From assembly GCF_014645835.1 (NCBI RefSeq), contig NZ_BMMM01000006.1:62001-126000 (forward strand): a stretch of 64,000 nucleotides of DNA, in the 5' to 3' direction. The DNA comes from Streptomyces albiflavescens. GTDB lineage: Bacteria; Actinomycetota; Actinomycetes; Streptomycetales; Streptomycetaceae. Position numbers and translations under genes: made by a program. This document shows, piece by piece, positions 15,508-23,356 of the stretch (position 1 is the first letter of the stretch; every line of letters starts with the position of its first letter). The notes under the pieces are model-generated. The model did no database searches. It was not told the origin of the DNA and saw only the letters and a list, made by a program, of their open reading frames with translations.

Positions 15508-16840
15508 CGCAGTCCTGCGGTGAAGTGGCTCGCCGGGCGTCATGGCCGTGGGCGTGCGTACCGCCAGGGGTGGTGCCCGTCCCCTGGGGAGCGGCACCAC
15601 GCACGTGCGGGCCGACGCCCCCGACGGAGAAAGCCGAACCCGGGGTGATCGCTATCCCCCGGTCCGCTGCCGCCGCCGTGAAGGCGTCAGCCCGCCAGCT
15701 GTACGGCAGCTCCCACCAGGCGTAATACGCGTGCGGGTCGGTCCGTAGGGAGAAGCCGGCGAGGTGTTCGGCGACGAGCGCCTGACGGCTCGCCGCATCC
15801 GCTCGCTTGGCGCGGACCAGGTGTTCCACCGTGCCGTTGGCGATCCAGCGCACCGCCGCCTCCAGCGCGAACCGGCTCGCGGTCCACACGCCGGAGCGCA
15901 GGGCCGCCGCCACCTGCTCCACCCGCCCCTCCGGGGCGACGAGGAAACCCACCGTCAGGCCCGGCGCCACGCGCTTGGAAAGGCCGTCGACGACGTACGT
16001 GCGCTCGGAGGCGTACGCGCCGAGGGGATCGAGGGGCCCCTCGTGGAGGAAGGACCAGATGCGGTCCTCGACGACGGGAAGATCCAAGTCCGTCACCACG
16101 GAGGCCAGTTGACGCCTGCGCCGATCCCCCATCGTCACCGAGGTGGGATTGTGCAGGGTCGGCTGGACGTACACGGCGGAGAGCGGCGTCGAGCGGTGGG
16201 CGGCCGCGACCGCCTCCGGGCGGAGCCCCTCCGCGTCCATGGGCAGCGGGACGAGGGTGATGCCCAGGCGCGTCGCGATCTCCTTGACCAGGGGATACGT
16301 CAAGGACTCGATACCGACGCGGCCGCCGGGCCGGACGAGGGAGGCGAGCGCGGCCGCGATGGCCTGGCGGGCGTTGCCCGCGAAGGCCAGCCGGGACGGG
16401 GCGGGACGCCAGCCCGGGGTGGCGAGGAGCGCGGCGGCAGCCTCGCGGGCGGCGGCCGTGCCGGTGGCGGGAGCGGTGCGCAGGGACTCCGTGAGGACGT
16501 CGGGGCGCAGCAGCGGGGCCAGGGCCGGGGCGAGGAGCTCCGACTGGCCCGGTGCGGAGGGGTAGTTGAGCTCCAGGTTGATCGGCGATGTGGTCGCCGG
16601 TTCGGCGAGTGCGTGGCCCGAGGCGGGCGGCGCGGCCCGGACGAACGTGCCGCGCCCGACCTCGCCGACCACCAGTCCGCGCCGTACCAGCTCGCCGTAC
16701 ACCCGCCCGGCCGTCGATCCGGCGATCCCGCGCCGTCGTGCGAACACCCGCTGCGGGGGCAGCCGTTCACCGGGCCTGAGCCGCCCGGCGGCGATCTCGT
16801 CGGCGATCCTGTCGGCGATCCGTCGGTAGTCCTCCACCAC
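15422..16840 (-). CDS. MocR-type regulator (GntR HTH fused to class I aminotransferase)
   Basis: 472 aa. A winged HTH of the GntR type occupies residues 1-70 (IADEIAAGRLRPGERLPPQR, GSTAGRVYGELVRRGLV). A fold-type I PLP aminotransferase-like domain follows, with the cofactor lysine K289 in VVDGLSKRVAPG, the Asn of LHNPT (N231) and the Asp of PVVEDR. MocR proteins usually sense PLP-linked metabolites and regulate a divergent gene. A pair of 12-bp direct repeats 23 bp apart lies in the 92-bp gap to the divergent hydrolase gene at 16933, matching the direct-repeat binding known for this family. The region near residues 405-435 (GTGTTPGGTHAHGHDARR) is a loose insert. Confidence 0.88.
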   Translation of the reverse strand: MVEDYRRIADRIADEIAAGRLRPGERLPPQRVFARRRGIAGSTAGRVYGELVRRGLVVGEVGRGTFVRAAPPASGHALAEPATTSPINLELNYPSAPGQSELLAPALAPLLRPDVLTESLRTAPATGTAAAREAAAALLATPGWRPAPSRLAFAGNARQAIAAALASLVRPGGRVGIESLTYPLVKEIATRLGITLVPLPMDAEGLRPEAVAAAHRSTPLSAVYVQPTLHNPTSVTMGDRRRRQLASVVTDLDLPVVEDRIWSFLHEGPLDPLGAYASERTYVVDGLSKRVAPGLTVGFLVAPEGRVEQVAAALRSGVWTASRFALEAAVRWIANGTVEHLVRAKRADAASRQALVAEHLAGFSLRTDPHAYYAWWELPYSWRADAFTAAAADRGIAITPGSAFSVGGVGPHVRGAAPQGTGTTPGGTHAHGHDARRATSPQDCVRLGLASTAHQELARALRTLAGIARTHP

Positions 16841-16871
16841 GTCAACCCCCTGTTCCGCTCCCCGGAGCAGG

Positions 16872-16906
16872 ATTGCACCGAGGGCAAAGATCTTATTGCA
16901 CCGAGG
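16872..16906. promoter_or_regulatory. direct-repeat operator for the MocR-type regulator
   Basis: Two copies of ATTGCACCGAGG, at 16872-16883 and 16895-16906, start-to-start 23 bp (about two helical turns). The second copy overlaps the -35 region of the hydrolase promoter. Identity of both copies over 12 bp makes chance unlikely. Confidence 0.65.
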
Positions 16907-16925
16907 AGTTGGGCGAGCCTAGGGT
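16896..16925 (+). promoter_or_regulatory. promoter of the hydrolase gene 16933 (leaderless)
   Basis: -35 TTGCAC (16896-16901), 18-bp spacer, -10 TAGGGT (16920-16925), then 7 bases to ATG 16933. The -35 lies inside the second direct repeat, so MocR binding can directly control it. Confidence 0.65.
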
Positions 16926-16932
16926 CGTTGTC

Positions 16933-17715
16933 ATGGCACCTCTCCTCGCGTACGAGGACCAGGGGGGCGCCGACTCGACGGCGCCGTCCCTCGTCCTGAT
17001 CCACGGCCACCCCTTCGACCACACCATGTGGGCCCCGCAGATCGCCGCGTTCTCGGCGGGGCGCCGCGTGATCGCCCCGGACCTGCGCGGTTACGGCGCG
17101 TCTCCCGTGACCCCCGGGGTGACTCCGCTCTCCACCTTCGCCGAGGACATCGCGGCGCTGCTGGACGAACTGGGGGTGACGGAGTTCGTCGTGGCCGGGC
17201 TCTCCATGGGCGGCCAGATCGCCATGGAGTGCTACCGGCAGTTTCCGGAACGGATCCGCGGGCTGGTACTCGCCGACACCTTCCCGGCGGCCGAGACGCC
17301 CGAGGGCAAGAAGACACGGAACGAGATGGCGGACCGTCTCCTGCGCGAGGGAATGCGCGGGTACGCCGACGAGGTGCTGCACAAGATGGTCGCACCGTAC
17401 GCGGACGCGCGGGTCGCGGCCCACGTGCACCGCATGATGACCTCGACACCCCCCGAGGGAGCGGCGGCCGCCCTGCGGGGCCGGGCCGAACGCCCCGACT
17501 ACCGCGGACTGCTGACCCGGGTCACCGTCCCGGCCCTGGTCGTCGTGGGCGCCGACGACGAGTACACCCCGGTCTCCGACGCCCGGGCGATGCACACGGC
17601 GCTCCCCGACTCCACGCTCCACGTGATCGATTCGGCGGCCCACATGCCGAACCTGGAGCGGGCGGAGGAGTTCAACGAGGTGCTGGCGGCCTTCCTGGCG
17701 CGGCTCGAAAACTGA
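16933..17715 (+). CDS. alpha/beta hydrolase
   Basis: 260-aa single-domain alpha/beta-hydrolase. The oxyanion loop is LIHGHPFDHTMW and the nucleophile elbow is VVAGLSMGGQ with Ser91. The acid lies in VVVGADDEYTP and the His in DSAAHMPNLERAEEFN, giving a complete triad. It resembles the 3-oxoadipate enol-lactonase/AB-hydrolase-1 group, but the substrate cannot be read from sequence. ATG 16933 is set by the leaderless promoter. It is divergent from the MocR regulator and is probably its target, so a PLP- or amine-linked pathway is possible. Confidence 0.87.
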   Translation: MAPLLAYEDQGGADSTAPSLVLIHGHPFDHTMWAPQIAAFSAGRRVIAPDLRGYGASPVTPGVTPLSTFAEDIAALLDELGVTEFVVAGLSMGGQIAMECYRQFPERIRGLVLADTFPAAETPEGKKTRNEMADRLLREGMRGYADEVLHKMVAPYADARVAAHVHRMMTSTPPEGAAAALRGRAERPDYRGLLTRVTVPALVVVGADDEYTPVSDARAMHTALPDSTLHVIDSAAHMPNLERAEEFNEVLAAFLARLEN

Positions 17716-17815
17716 CCCGGTCGAAGACCGGTCCCGCCACCGCTCGGAGCTGAGCCCGCGGCGGCTCGAAACTGACCCAGTCACGGCTCCGAGACCGATC
17801 CCGCCGCGACCCGGG
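17701..17815. repeat. imperfect 61-bp tandem duplication at the 3' end of the hydrolase gene
   Basis: CGGCTCGAAAACTGACCC at 17701 recurs as CGGCTCGAAACTGACCC at 17762, and the following GACCGGTCCCGCC recurs as GACCGATCCCGCC. The first copy contains the gene's last codons and stop. The rest of 17716-17914 shows no gene. Confidence 0.6.
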
Positions 17816-17914
17816 GCCGACCCCGGCGGCCTCCGGAGAGCAACCCTCCGCCGCGCCACCCCGTCTTTGAGGGAGGATTCGGGCACCCACCACGGACGAG
17901 CGGAAGGCCGGGAC

Positions 17915-18922
17915 TTGGACACTGCGGCGGCCGAGTGGACGGGCTCGGAGAGACCGGTCGGGGGGCGGCGGACCGGGCGCGTGGTCGAGGCCTGGGCGGC
18001 GGGGTTGTTGCTGGCCGGGGTGAGCGTGGTCATCGGCTGCCGGGCGGCCGACAGTGACGGGATCACGCCCGTGCCGCAGTTGCTGGCGTTTCTGCCGTGG
18101 CTGCTGGCACCCACCGGGCTCGGGCTGCTGCTCGCGCTGCTCGCGCGGTGGCGGGTCGGGATGGTGTGGGCGGTGCTGTCGCTGGGGGTCGTCGCGTGGT
18201 TCGTCGAGCCGTACGGGAAGTCCAGCGAGCCCAGTGGGACTCCGGTGGCCGAACTGCGGGTGATGACCTCGAACGTGGAGTTCGGGCGGGGGACCGGCGC
18301 GCTGATTCCGGTGGTGCGACGGGAGAAGCCCGACATCCTGTTCGTGGAGGAGTGCGAGTACGGGTGTTCGCGGGCCTTGCGGGACGCCTTCGGCGGGAGT
18401 GACGGGGTCTATCCGTACCGGGAGGCCGTCGAGGGGGCCGGATCCGACGGGTCCGTCATCATGAGCCGGTTCCCGCTCACCGGGGGCGAGGGCGTGCGCG
18501 GGACGATGGGCATGCCCGGAGCCGTCGCCGACGTGCGCGGGCACGACGTACGGCTGCAGCTCGCGCACCCCATGCCCCCGCTCCCCGGACAGCTCGGCGT
18601 CTGGCGGCGCGAGCTCGGCGAGCTGCGTGACTACGCCGCCCACGGCAGCGGTCCGACCATCATGGCCGGGGACTTCAACGCCTCCCAGGACCACGCCGCG
18701 TTCCGCCGCGTCCTCGATGCCGGCCTGCGCGACAGCGCCCGTCTCGCCGGAGACCCCCGCACCCCGAGCTGGCCCGCGCGGACCACCCCGACGCTCGGCG
18801 CGCAGATCGACCATGTCCTCGTCTCCGAGGACTTCTCGGCGAACGAGGCGACGTTCCCGCGCATCACCGGTACCGATCACCGCGCCCTGGTCGTCGATCT
18901 CACTCTCCACCAGCGCCGATGA
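17915..18922 (+). CDS. membrane-anchored endonuclease/exonuclease/phosphatase-family protein
   Basis: About 335 aa. Three N-terminal membrane segments (about residues 28-100, including LLAFLPWLLAPTGLGLLLAL) precede an extracytoplasmic EEP domain. Catalytic blocks are RVMTSNVEFGRG (Asn metal site), ILFVEECEYG (Glu), IMAGDFNASQDH (Asp/Asn), QIDHVLVS and TGTDHRALVVDL (Asp-His). The family cleaves phosphodiesters in nucleic acids or lipids. Start chosen at TTG 17915 because GGAAGG lies 7 bases upstream; a TTG at 17867 is also in frame. The stop overlaps an in-frame ATG (18919) of the following gene. Confidence 0.8.
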   Translation: MDTAAAEWTGSERPVGGRRTGRVVEAWAAGLLLAGVSVVIGCRAADSDGITPVPQLLAFLPWLLAPTGLGLLLALLARWRVGMVWAVLSLGVVAWFVEPYGKSSEPSGTPVAELRVMTSNVEFGRGTGALIPVVRREKPDILFVEECEYGCSRALRDAFGGSDGVYPYREAVEGAGSDGSVIMSRFPLTGGEGVRGTMGMPGAVADVRGHDVRLQLAHPMPPLPGQLGVWRRELGELRDYAAHGSGPTIMAGDFNASQDHAAFRRVLDAGLRDSARLAGDPRTPSWPARTTPTLGAQIDHVLVSEDFSANEATFPRITGTDHRALVVDLTLHQRR

Positions 18923-18960
18923 GCCGGGGGGCGGCCCGGCCGGGCCGTCATACTTGGTCC

Positions 18961-20895
18961 ATGTCCCGAGAGTTCCCCGTCGGCCTCACCCCTCCCGACT
19001 GGCTGGTCCGGAACCTCCAACCGCAGCAGGCGTCCGTCAACTGGGCGGCCATCGCCCGCGCCGCGATGGCCCTGGCCCTCCCGCTCGCCATCGGTCTCGC
19101 CGCGGGAGAGCCGGGCTACGGCGCGCTCGCCTCCATGGGCGCCCTGTCCGGGGTCATCGGTGACACCGCGGACGCCTACCGCCTACGGATCCTCAACATC
19201 GCCGTGCCGCAGCTCTTCGGCGCGATCGGCGTCACGATCGGCTCGCTCGTCTTCGGGCACGGCTGGGTCGCCGTCGGGGCCGTCACCGGGGTCGCGCTGG
19301 TCTCCGGGATGATCTCGACGATCGGCGCCGTGGCCTCCGTGTCCGGACTGCTGCTGCTCCTGAACTGCTCGATCGGCGCCGGACTTCCACTGCCGGGCGA
19401 GTGGTGGCTGGCGCCCCTGCTGATGTCCGGCGGCGGGCTCCTCGTCCTCGCCCTGGCACTGCTCGCCTGGCCGCTGCGGTCCGGGGTGCCGGAGCGGGCC
19501 GCCGTCGCGAGCACGTACCGCACGGTCGCGGACCTGCTCGCCGCGAGCGGCACCGACGCCTATGACGATCTGCGCCACGCCGTCACCGAATCCCTCAACC
19601 AGTCGTACGACGTCGTTCTCGCCCGGCGCGCCTTCCACCACGGCCGCAGCCCCGACCTCGTCCGGCTGCTGGCGCAGTTGAACGCCGTCACGCCCGTCGT
19701 CGAGGCCGCCCCCGCCGCCCACCAGCACGGCAAGCCGCTGCCCGCCGAGGTCCCCGCCGCCGTACGCCATCTCGCCGAAGCGGTGGAGACCGGCTACACC
19801 GGACCGATAGGGCTCCGACTGCCCGCCCCCGCCAACGAGACCGCGCGCGCCGTCGACCATGCCCTGCGCTACGCCGCCGACGTCGTGACCGGCCAGGCGC
19901 CGGGACCCCATCCCGTCGACGACCGCCTCGGCCGGCCTGCCGCGCTCCGCATCCGCGCCGCGCGCGCCGCGCGAAACGTCCTCCTGTCCGCCGCCTCCTG
20001 GCGCTACGGACTGCGCCTCGCCCTGTGCATCGGCCTCGCCCAGGTGCTGGTCTCGATCATCCCGGTGCCGCGCTCGTACTGGGTCACTCTCACCATCACC
20101 TTCGTGATGAAGCCCGACTTCGGGTCGGTCTTCTCCCGGGCGCTGCTGCGCGCGCTGGGCACGGTGGCCGGGCTCGTCGTCGCGGCCGGGGTCCTCACCG
20201 TCGTACCACGCGGCTGGTGGGACGTGCCCGTCCTGCTCGTCCTGGGCCCGCTCATCCCGGCGTTCACCCCGCGCGGCTACGGCTACCAGACCGCCGCGAT
20301 CACCCCGGTGATCCTCCTCCTCTCCGACGTCCTCAACCACCAGGGCACGGGGCTCCTTGTCCCCCGCCTGGTCGACTCCCTCATGGGGTGCGCGATCGCG
20401 CTCGTCGCCGGATACCTGCTGTGGCCGGAGAGCTGGCACACCCGGGTCGGCGACCGGCTCGCCGACGCGGTCGCGGACACGGCCGGCTATGTGGAGCTGG
20501 CGTTCGGGGCGGGCGTCGATCCCGCTGCCCGCGCCCGCAGACGACGACGGCTGTACCGCGACCTGTCGTCCGTCCGTACGGAGTTCCAGCGCGCCCTGAC
20601 CGAACCGCCGCCGACCGGGCGCCGCGCCGCCGCCTGGTGGCCACTCGTCGTGGCCGTCGAACGGATGGTGGACGCCACGACCGCGGCCCGGGTCCGCGTC
20701 AAAGAGGGCGCCCCCGAGCCGTCCGCCGCCGAGGTCGCCCACGTCGTCCTGCAGCTGCGGGAGTTGTCCGAGGGGCTGCGCGAGACCGAGGTGCTCTTCG
20801 CCGTCCGTACGGATCTCACCGGCCCCTCGGGCTCCGTGCTCGAACCGCTCCGCCAGGAGGTCGCGGCGGCGCGGGCGATCGCTTCACCGCACTGA
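18961..20895 (+). CDS. FUSC-family membrane protein (aromatic acid exporter-like)
   Basis: 644 aa with two hydrophobic blocks of several segments each (about residues 25-165 and 350-500), split by a soluble region and followed by a cytoplasmic helical tail. This is the FUSC/ArAE architecture of proton-driven efflux of aromatic acids or related compounds. Conserved strings include EPGYGALASMGALSGVIGD and WVTLTITFVMKPDFGSVFSR. The frame starts at ATG 18919, overlapping the previous stop by 4 bp. ATG 18961 is preferred because CATACT lies 6 bases before it and the conserved sequence begins there. Coupled translation from 18919 cannot be excluded. Confidence 0.82.
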   Translation: MSREFPVGLTPPDWLVRNLQPQQASVNWAAIARAAMALALPLAIGLAAGEPGYGALASMGALSGVIGDTADAYRLRILNIAVPQLFGAIGVTIGSLVFGHGWVAVGAVTGVALVSGMISTIGAVASVSGLLLLLNCSIGAGLPLPGEWWLAPLLMSGGGLLVLALALLAWPLRSGVPERAAVASTYRTVADLLAASGTDAYDDLRHAVTESLNQSYDVVLARRAFHHGRSPDLVRLLAQLNAVTPVVEAAPAAHQHGKPLPAEVPAAVRHLAEAVETGYTGPIGLRLPAPANETARAVDHALRYAADVVTGQAPGPHPVDDRLGRPAALRIRAARAARNVLLSAASWRYGLRLALCIGLAQVLVSIIPVPRSYWVTLTITFVMKPDFGSVFSRALLRALGTVAGLVVAAGVLTVVPRGWWDVPVLLVLGPLIPAFTPRGYGYQTAAITPVILLLSDVLNHQGTGLLVPRLVDSLMGCAIALVAGYLLWPESWHTRVGDRLADAVADTAGYVELAFGAGVDPAARARRRRRLYRDLSSVRTEFQRALTEPPPTGRRAAAWWPLVVAVERMVDATTAARVRVKEGAPEPSAAEVAHVVLQLRELSEGLRETEVLFAVRTDLTGPSGSVLEPLRQEVAAARAIASPH

Positions 20896-20915
20896 CGGAA
20901 CGTTCGTCCCACCGC

Positions 20916-20960
20916 TCTGCTCTGCTCTGCCCTGCCCTGCTCTGCTCTGCTCTGCTCTGC
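20916..20960. repeat. pentanucleotide microsatellite (9 x TCTGC/CCTGC)
   Basis: Nine uninterrupted five-base units, seven TCTGC and two central CCTGC, starting 21 bp after the FUSC stop codon and ending 15 bp before a terminator. The array is likely to vary by slippage. Confidence 0.85.
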
Positions 20961-20974
20961 TCCGAATGATCCGG

Positions 20975-21021
20975 TACGGGATGGGGGCGCCCTTCGGGCC
21001 GAAGGGCGCCCCCATCCCGTA
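20975..21021. terminator. perfect 21-bp bidirectional terminator
   Basis: Arms 20975-20995 and 21001-21021 (TACGGGATGGGGGCGCCCTT outer end) are perfectly complementary around GGGCC. It lies between the convergent FUSC and PhoX genes. Confidence 0.9.
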
Positions 21022-21054
21022 TGCACCGCTACCGCTGGCGCTACCGCGCTAGCA

Positions 21055-23124
21055 CTAGACCCCTACATCGCAGCCGTCAGCGCGCCACACCGCGACCACG
21101 GCCGGGCGGACGATCTTCCCGGGGCCGTCGGGCCAGACGCTCGCCGGCTTCTCGACGGACGCGCCGTCGATCTCGCCCGGGTGCTGGACGGCGACGAGCA
21201 CGCGCCGGTCCTGGACGAGCGGGCCGCAGGTCTCCGCGCCGGTCGGCACGGTCAGGAACTGCTTCAGCTCACCGCGCCGCTCACCCTTGGTCGCGACGCC
21301 GAACAGGCCGTCGTGCGAGCCGAGTTGGTTGCCGTCGGTGGAGATCCACAGGTTGCCGTACGAGTCGAAGGCCACGTTGTCCGGGCAGGAGATCGGACTG
21401 ACCTTGTCCTTCGGGAAGCCCGCGAAGTAGGTGGCCGGGTCCGCCGGGTCGCCCGCGACGAGGAACAGCGACCAGGCGAAGGTGGTGCTCTCGGCACGGT
21501 TGCCGCGCTCGGTGAGCTCCAGGATGTGGCCGTGCTTGTTGGCGTTGCGGGGGTTGGCCTCGTCGGCGGCGGCGAACCCGGTCTTGCCACGGTTGCTGTT
21601 GTTGGTGAGGACTACGTACACCTTGCCGGTGTGCGGCGAGGGCTGGATGTCCTCGGGCCGGTCCATCTTGGTGGCGCCGACCTTGTCACCGGCGAGGCGC
21701 GTGAAGACGAAGACCTCCTCGGCCGTCATCCCGTCGACGTGCGAGACGGCGCCGTCGGCGGTCGCGGTGGCCAGCGGGATCCACTCCCCGCTCCCGTCGA
21801 ACTCGCCGTCGGCCGGCAGCTTCCCGCTGCCGTCGATGTCGGTGGCCGGGGAGTCGCCGGTGAGCTTGGCGACGTAGAGCGTGCCCTCGTCGAGCAGGGA
21901 GAGATTGTGTTCGCGGACCGCCCTGCTCGACCCCTTCTTCATCCGCTTGCTGCCGACGAACTTGTAGAAGTAGTCGAAGCGCTCGTCGTCACCGGTGTAG
22001 ACGACGGGCCGGCCGTCCTCCGTCAGACGCACGGTCGCCGCCTCGTGCTTGAAGCGGCCGAGAGCGGTGTGCTTGCGGGGCGTGGACGTCGGGTCGTACG
22101 GGTCGAACTCGACGACGTACCCGAAGCGGTGCACCTCATTCGGTTCCTGGGCGACGTCGAAACGCTTGTCGAAACGCTCCCACTTGCGCTCGGTGGCACC
22201 CGTGCCGATGCCGTACCGCTTGTCCGTGGCACGGCTGCTGTTGGCGAAGTACTGGTTGAAGTTCTCCTCGCCGTGGAGGGTGGTCCCCCAGGGGGTCGTA
22301 CCGCCGGAGCAGTTGTTCAGCGTGCCGAGGACCTTGCGGCCGGTCGGGTCGGCGGAGGTCTTCAGCAGATCCGATCCGGCGGCCGGGCCGGTGAGCCGGA
22401 ACTCGGTGGTGGCGGTGACGCGGCGGTTGAGGTGGTGGCGCGGGACGGCGGTGAGCTTGCCGGTGCGGTGGTCGTTCTGGACGACGACGGCGGACAGGCC
22501 GTGCGCTGCCCAAGCGACCTCGACCTGCTCGCGGGTGGGGTTCTCGGCGTCGTACCCGCGGAACATCAGGATCTCGTCGGTGTACTCGTGATTGGCGACG
22601 AGGACCTGTCGGCCGTGCTCGCCGGGCAGCGGGAGGAGAGCGAGAAAGTCGTTGTTGTAGCCGAACTGGCCCGCCTGGGCCGCGGCGGTCTGGTTCTCCG
22701 GGTCGAAGGCGGGGGCACCGCGGAGGATGGGCTCGCCCCACCGGATGACAACGTTCTGCCGATATCCGTCGGGGATGACGACGGCGTCGGTGGTGTTCGG
22801 AGCGACGGTCGTGAAGCGAAGCCCACGCGCCCCCTTTTCACCACTATCCGCCGACTCGGTCGCGGCTCGGGCCAGCGGGGCGCCCGTGCCGACGACCGCC
22901 GCGCCCGTCGCCGTGGCCACCGTCACGACGGCCGCGGCCCGCATCATCGAACGACGGCTGAGCGCACCGGCGATGACGTCACCGACGTACGTGTTGTCGC
23001 TGGTGTTGGGCACCTCGTGGAAGCAGGCGTCACCACAGCGGAACCGACAGGTCATGGCCGAGCGCCCGCCGGGATGCGTTCCCGATGTCCCCGGCGTTCC
23101 GATCAACGGCAGCAGTCTGCGCAC
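21055..23124 (-). CDS. phoX: PhoX-family alkaline phosphatase
   Basis: 689-aa DUF839/PhoX phosphatase, a secreted Ca/Fe-dependent phosphomonoesterase for phosphate scavenging. The Tat signal is internal after a cytoplasmic-like leader: SRRSMMRAAAVVTVATATG with cleavage near LARAA (about residue 88). Family strings are GTLNNCSGGTTPWGTTLHGE (catalytic-site Cys and metal ligands), VANHEYTDE and SCPDNVAFDSYGNLWISTDG. GTG start follows GGGAGAG. A PHO box of two 11-bp direct repeats and a TAACGT -10 lie just upstream, so control by PhoP under phosphate starvation is likely. Terminated by the 21-bp hairpin at 20975. Confidence 0.92.
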   Translation of the reverse strand: MRRLLPLIGTPGTSGTHPGGRSAMTCRFRCGDACFHEVPNTSDNTYVGDVIAGALSRRSMMRAAAVVTVATATGAAVVGTGAPLARAATESADSGEKGARGLRFTTVAPNTTDAVVIPDGYRQNVVIRWGEPILRGAPAFDPENQTAAAQAGQFGYNNDFLALLPLPGEHGRQVLVANHEYTDEILMFRGYDAENPTREQVEVAWAAHGLSAVVVQNDHRTGKLTAVPRHHLNRRVTATTEFRLTGPAAGSDLLKTSADPTGRKVLGTLNNCSGGTTPWGTTLHGEENFNQYFANSSRATDKRYGIGTGATERKWERFDKRFDVAQEPNEVHRFGYVVEFDPYDPTSTPRKHTALGRFKHEAATVRLTEDGRPVVYTGDDERFDYFYKFVGSKRMKKGSSRAVREHNLSLLDEGTLYVAKLTGDSPATDIDGSGKLPADGEFDGSGEWIPLATATADGAVSHVDGMTAEEVFVFTRLAGDKVGATKMDRPEDIQPSPHTGKVYVVLTNNSNRGKTGFAAADEANPRNANKHGHILELTERGNRAESTTFAWSLFLVAGDPADPATYFAGFPKDKVSPISCPDNVAFDSYGNLWISTDGNQLGSHDGLFGVATKGERRGELKQFLTVPTGAETCGPLVQDRRVLVAVQHPGEIDGASVEKPASVWPDGPGKIVRPAVVAVWRADGCDVGV

Positions 23125-23160
23125 TTTACTCTCCCCATGCGATCCCTTGGTGTCAGCGTG

Positions 23161-23166
23161 ACGTTA
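23161..23166 (-). promoter_or_regulatory. -10 element of phoX
   Basis: TAACGT on the minus strand, 27 bases downstream of the PHO box and about 36 bases before GTG 23124, giving a short leader with a GGGAGAG ribosome-binding site. Confidence 0.5.
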
Positions 23167-23193
23167 GGGGCGCGCGCATGCAGGAACGCTGCA

Positions 23194-23215
23194 CTCCGGT
23201 GAACGAAGAGTGAAC
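23194..23215 (-). promoter_or_regulatory. PHO box (PhoP operator) upstream of phoX
   Basis: On the minus strand, two tandem 11-bp direct-repeat units GTTCACTCTTC and GTTCACCGGAG, matching the streptomycete PhoP core unit (GTTCACC). A looser third unit may follow. Position just upstream of the -35 region fits activation. Confidence 0.85.
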
Positions 23216-23356
23216 CTGTGGGAGCCGAGGGGGTATTGACACGGCGGCATTACGGCCCCCCGCCCCTGCCCAAGATCACCGACGGCGGCCGCTAACCTTA
23301 CGTGTCCGTCCTGGCCAGGGATTAACGGGCATCAACTCACGCGAAGGGTTGCGCAC

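Noticed and set aside
14224-15600. 458-aa minus-strand frame over the 14548 membrane protein
   Set aside because: Shadow composition and lower GC3 than the plus strand; no motif. Only the 14165-14545 tail in a different frame looks coding-like.
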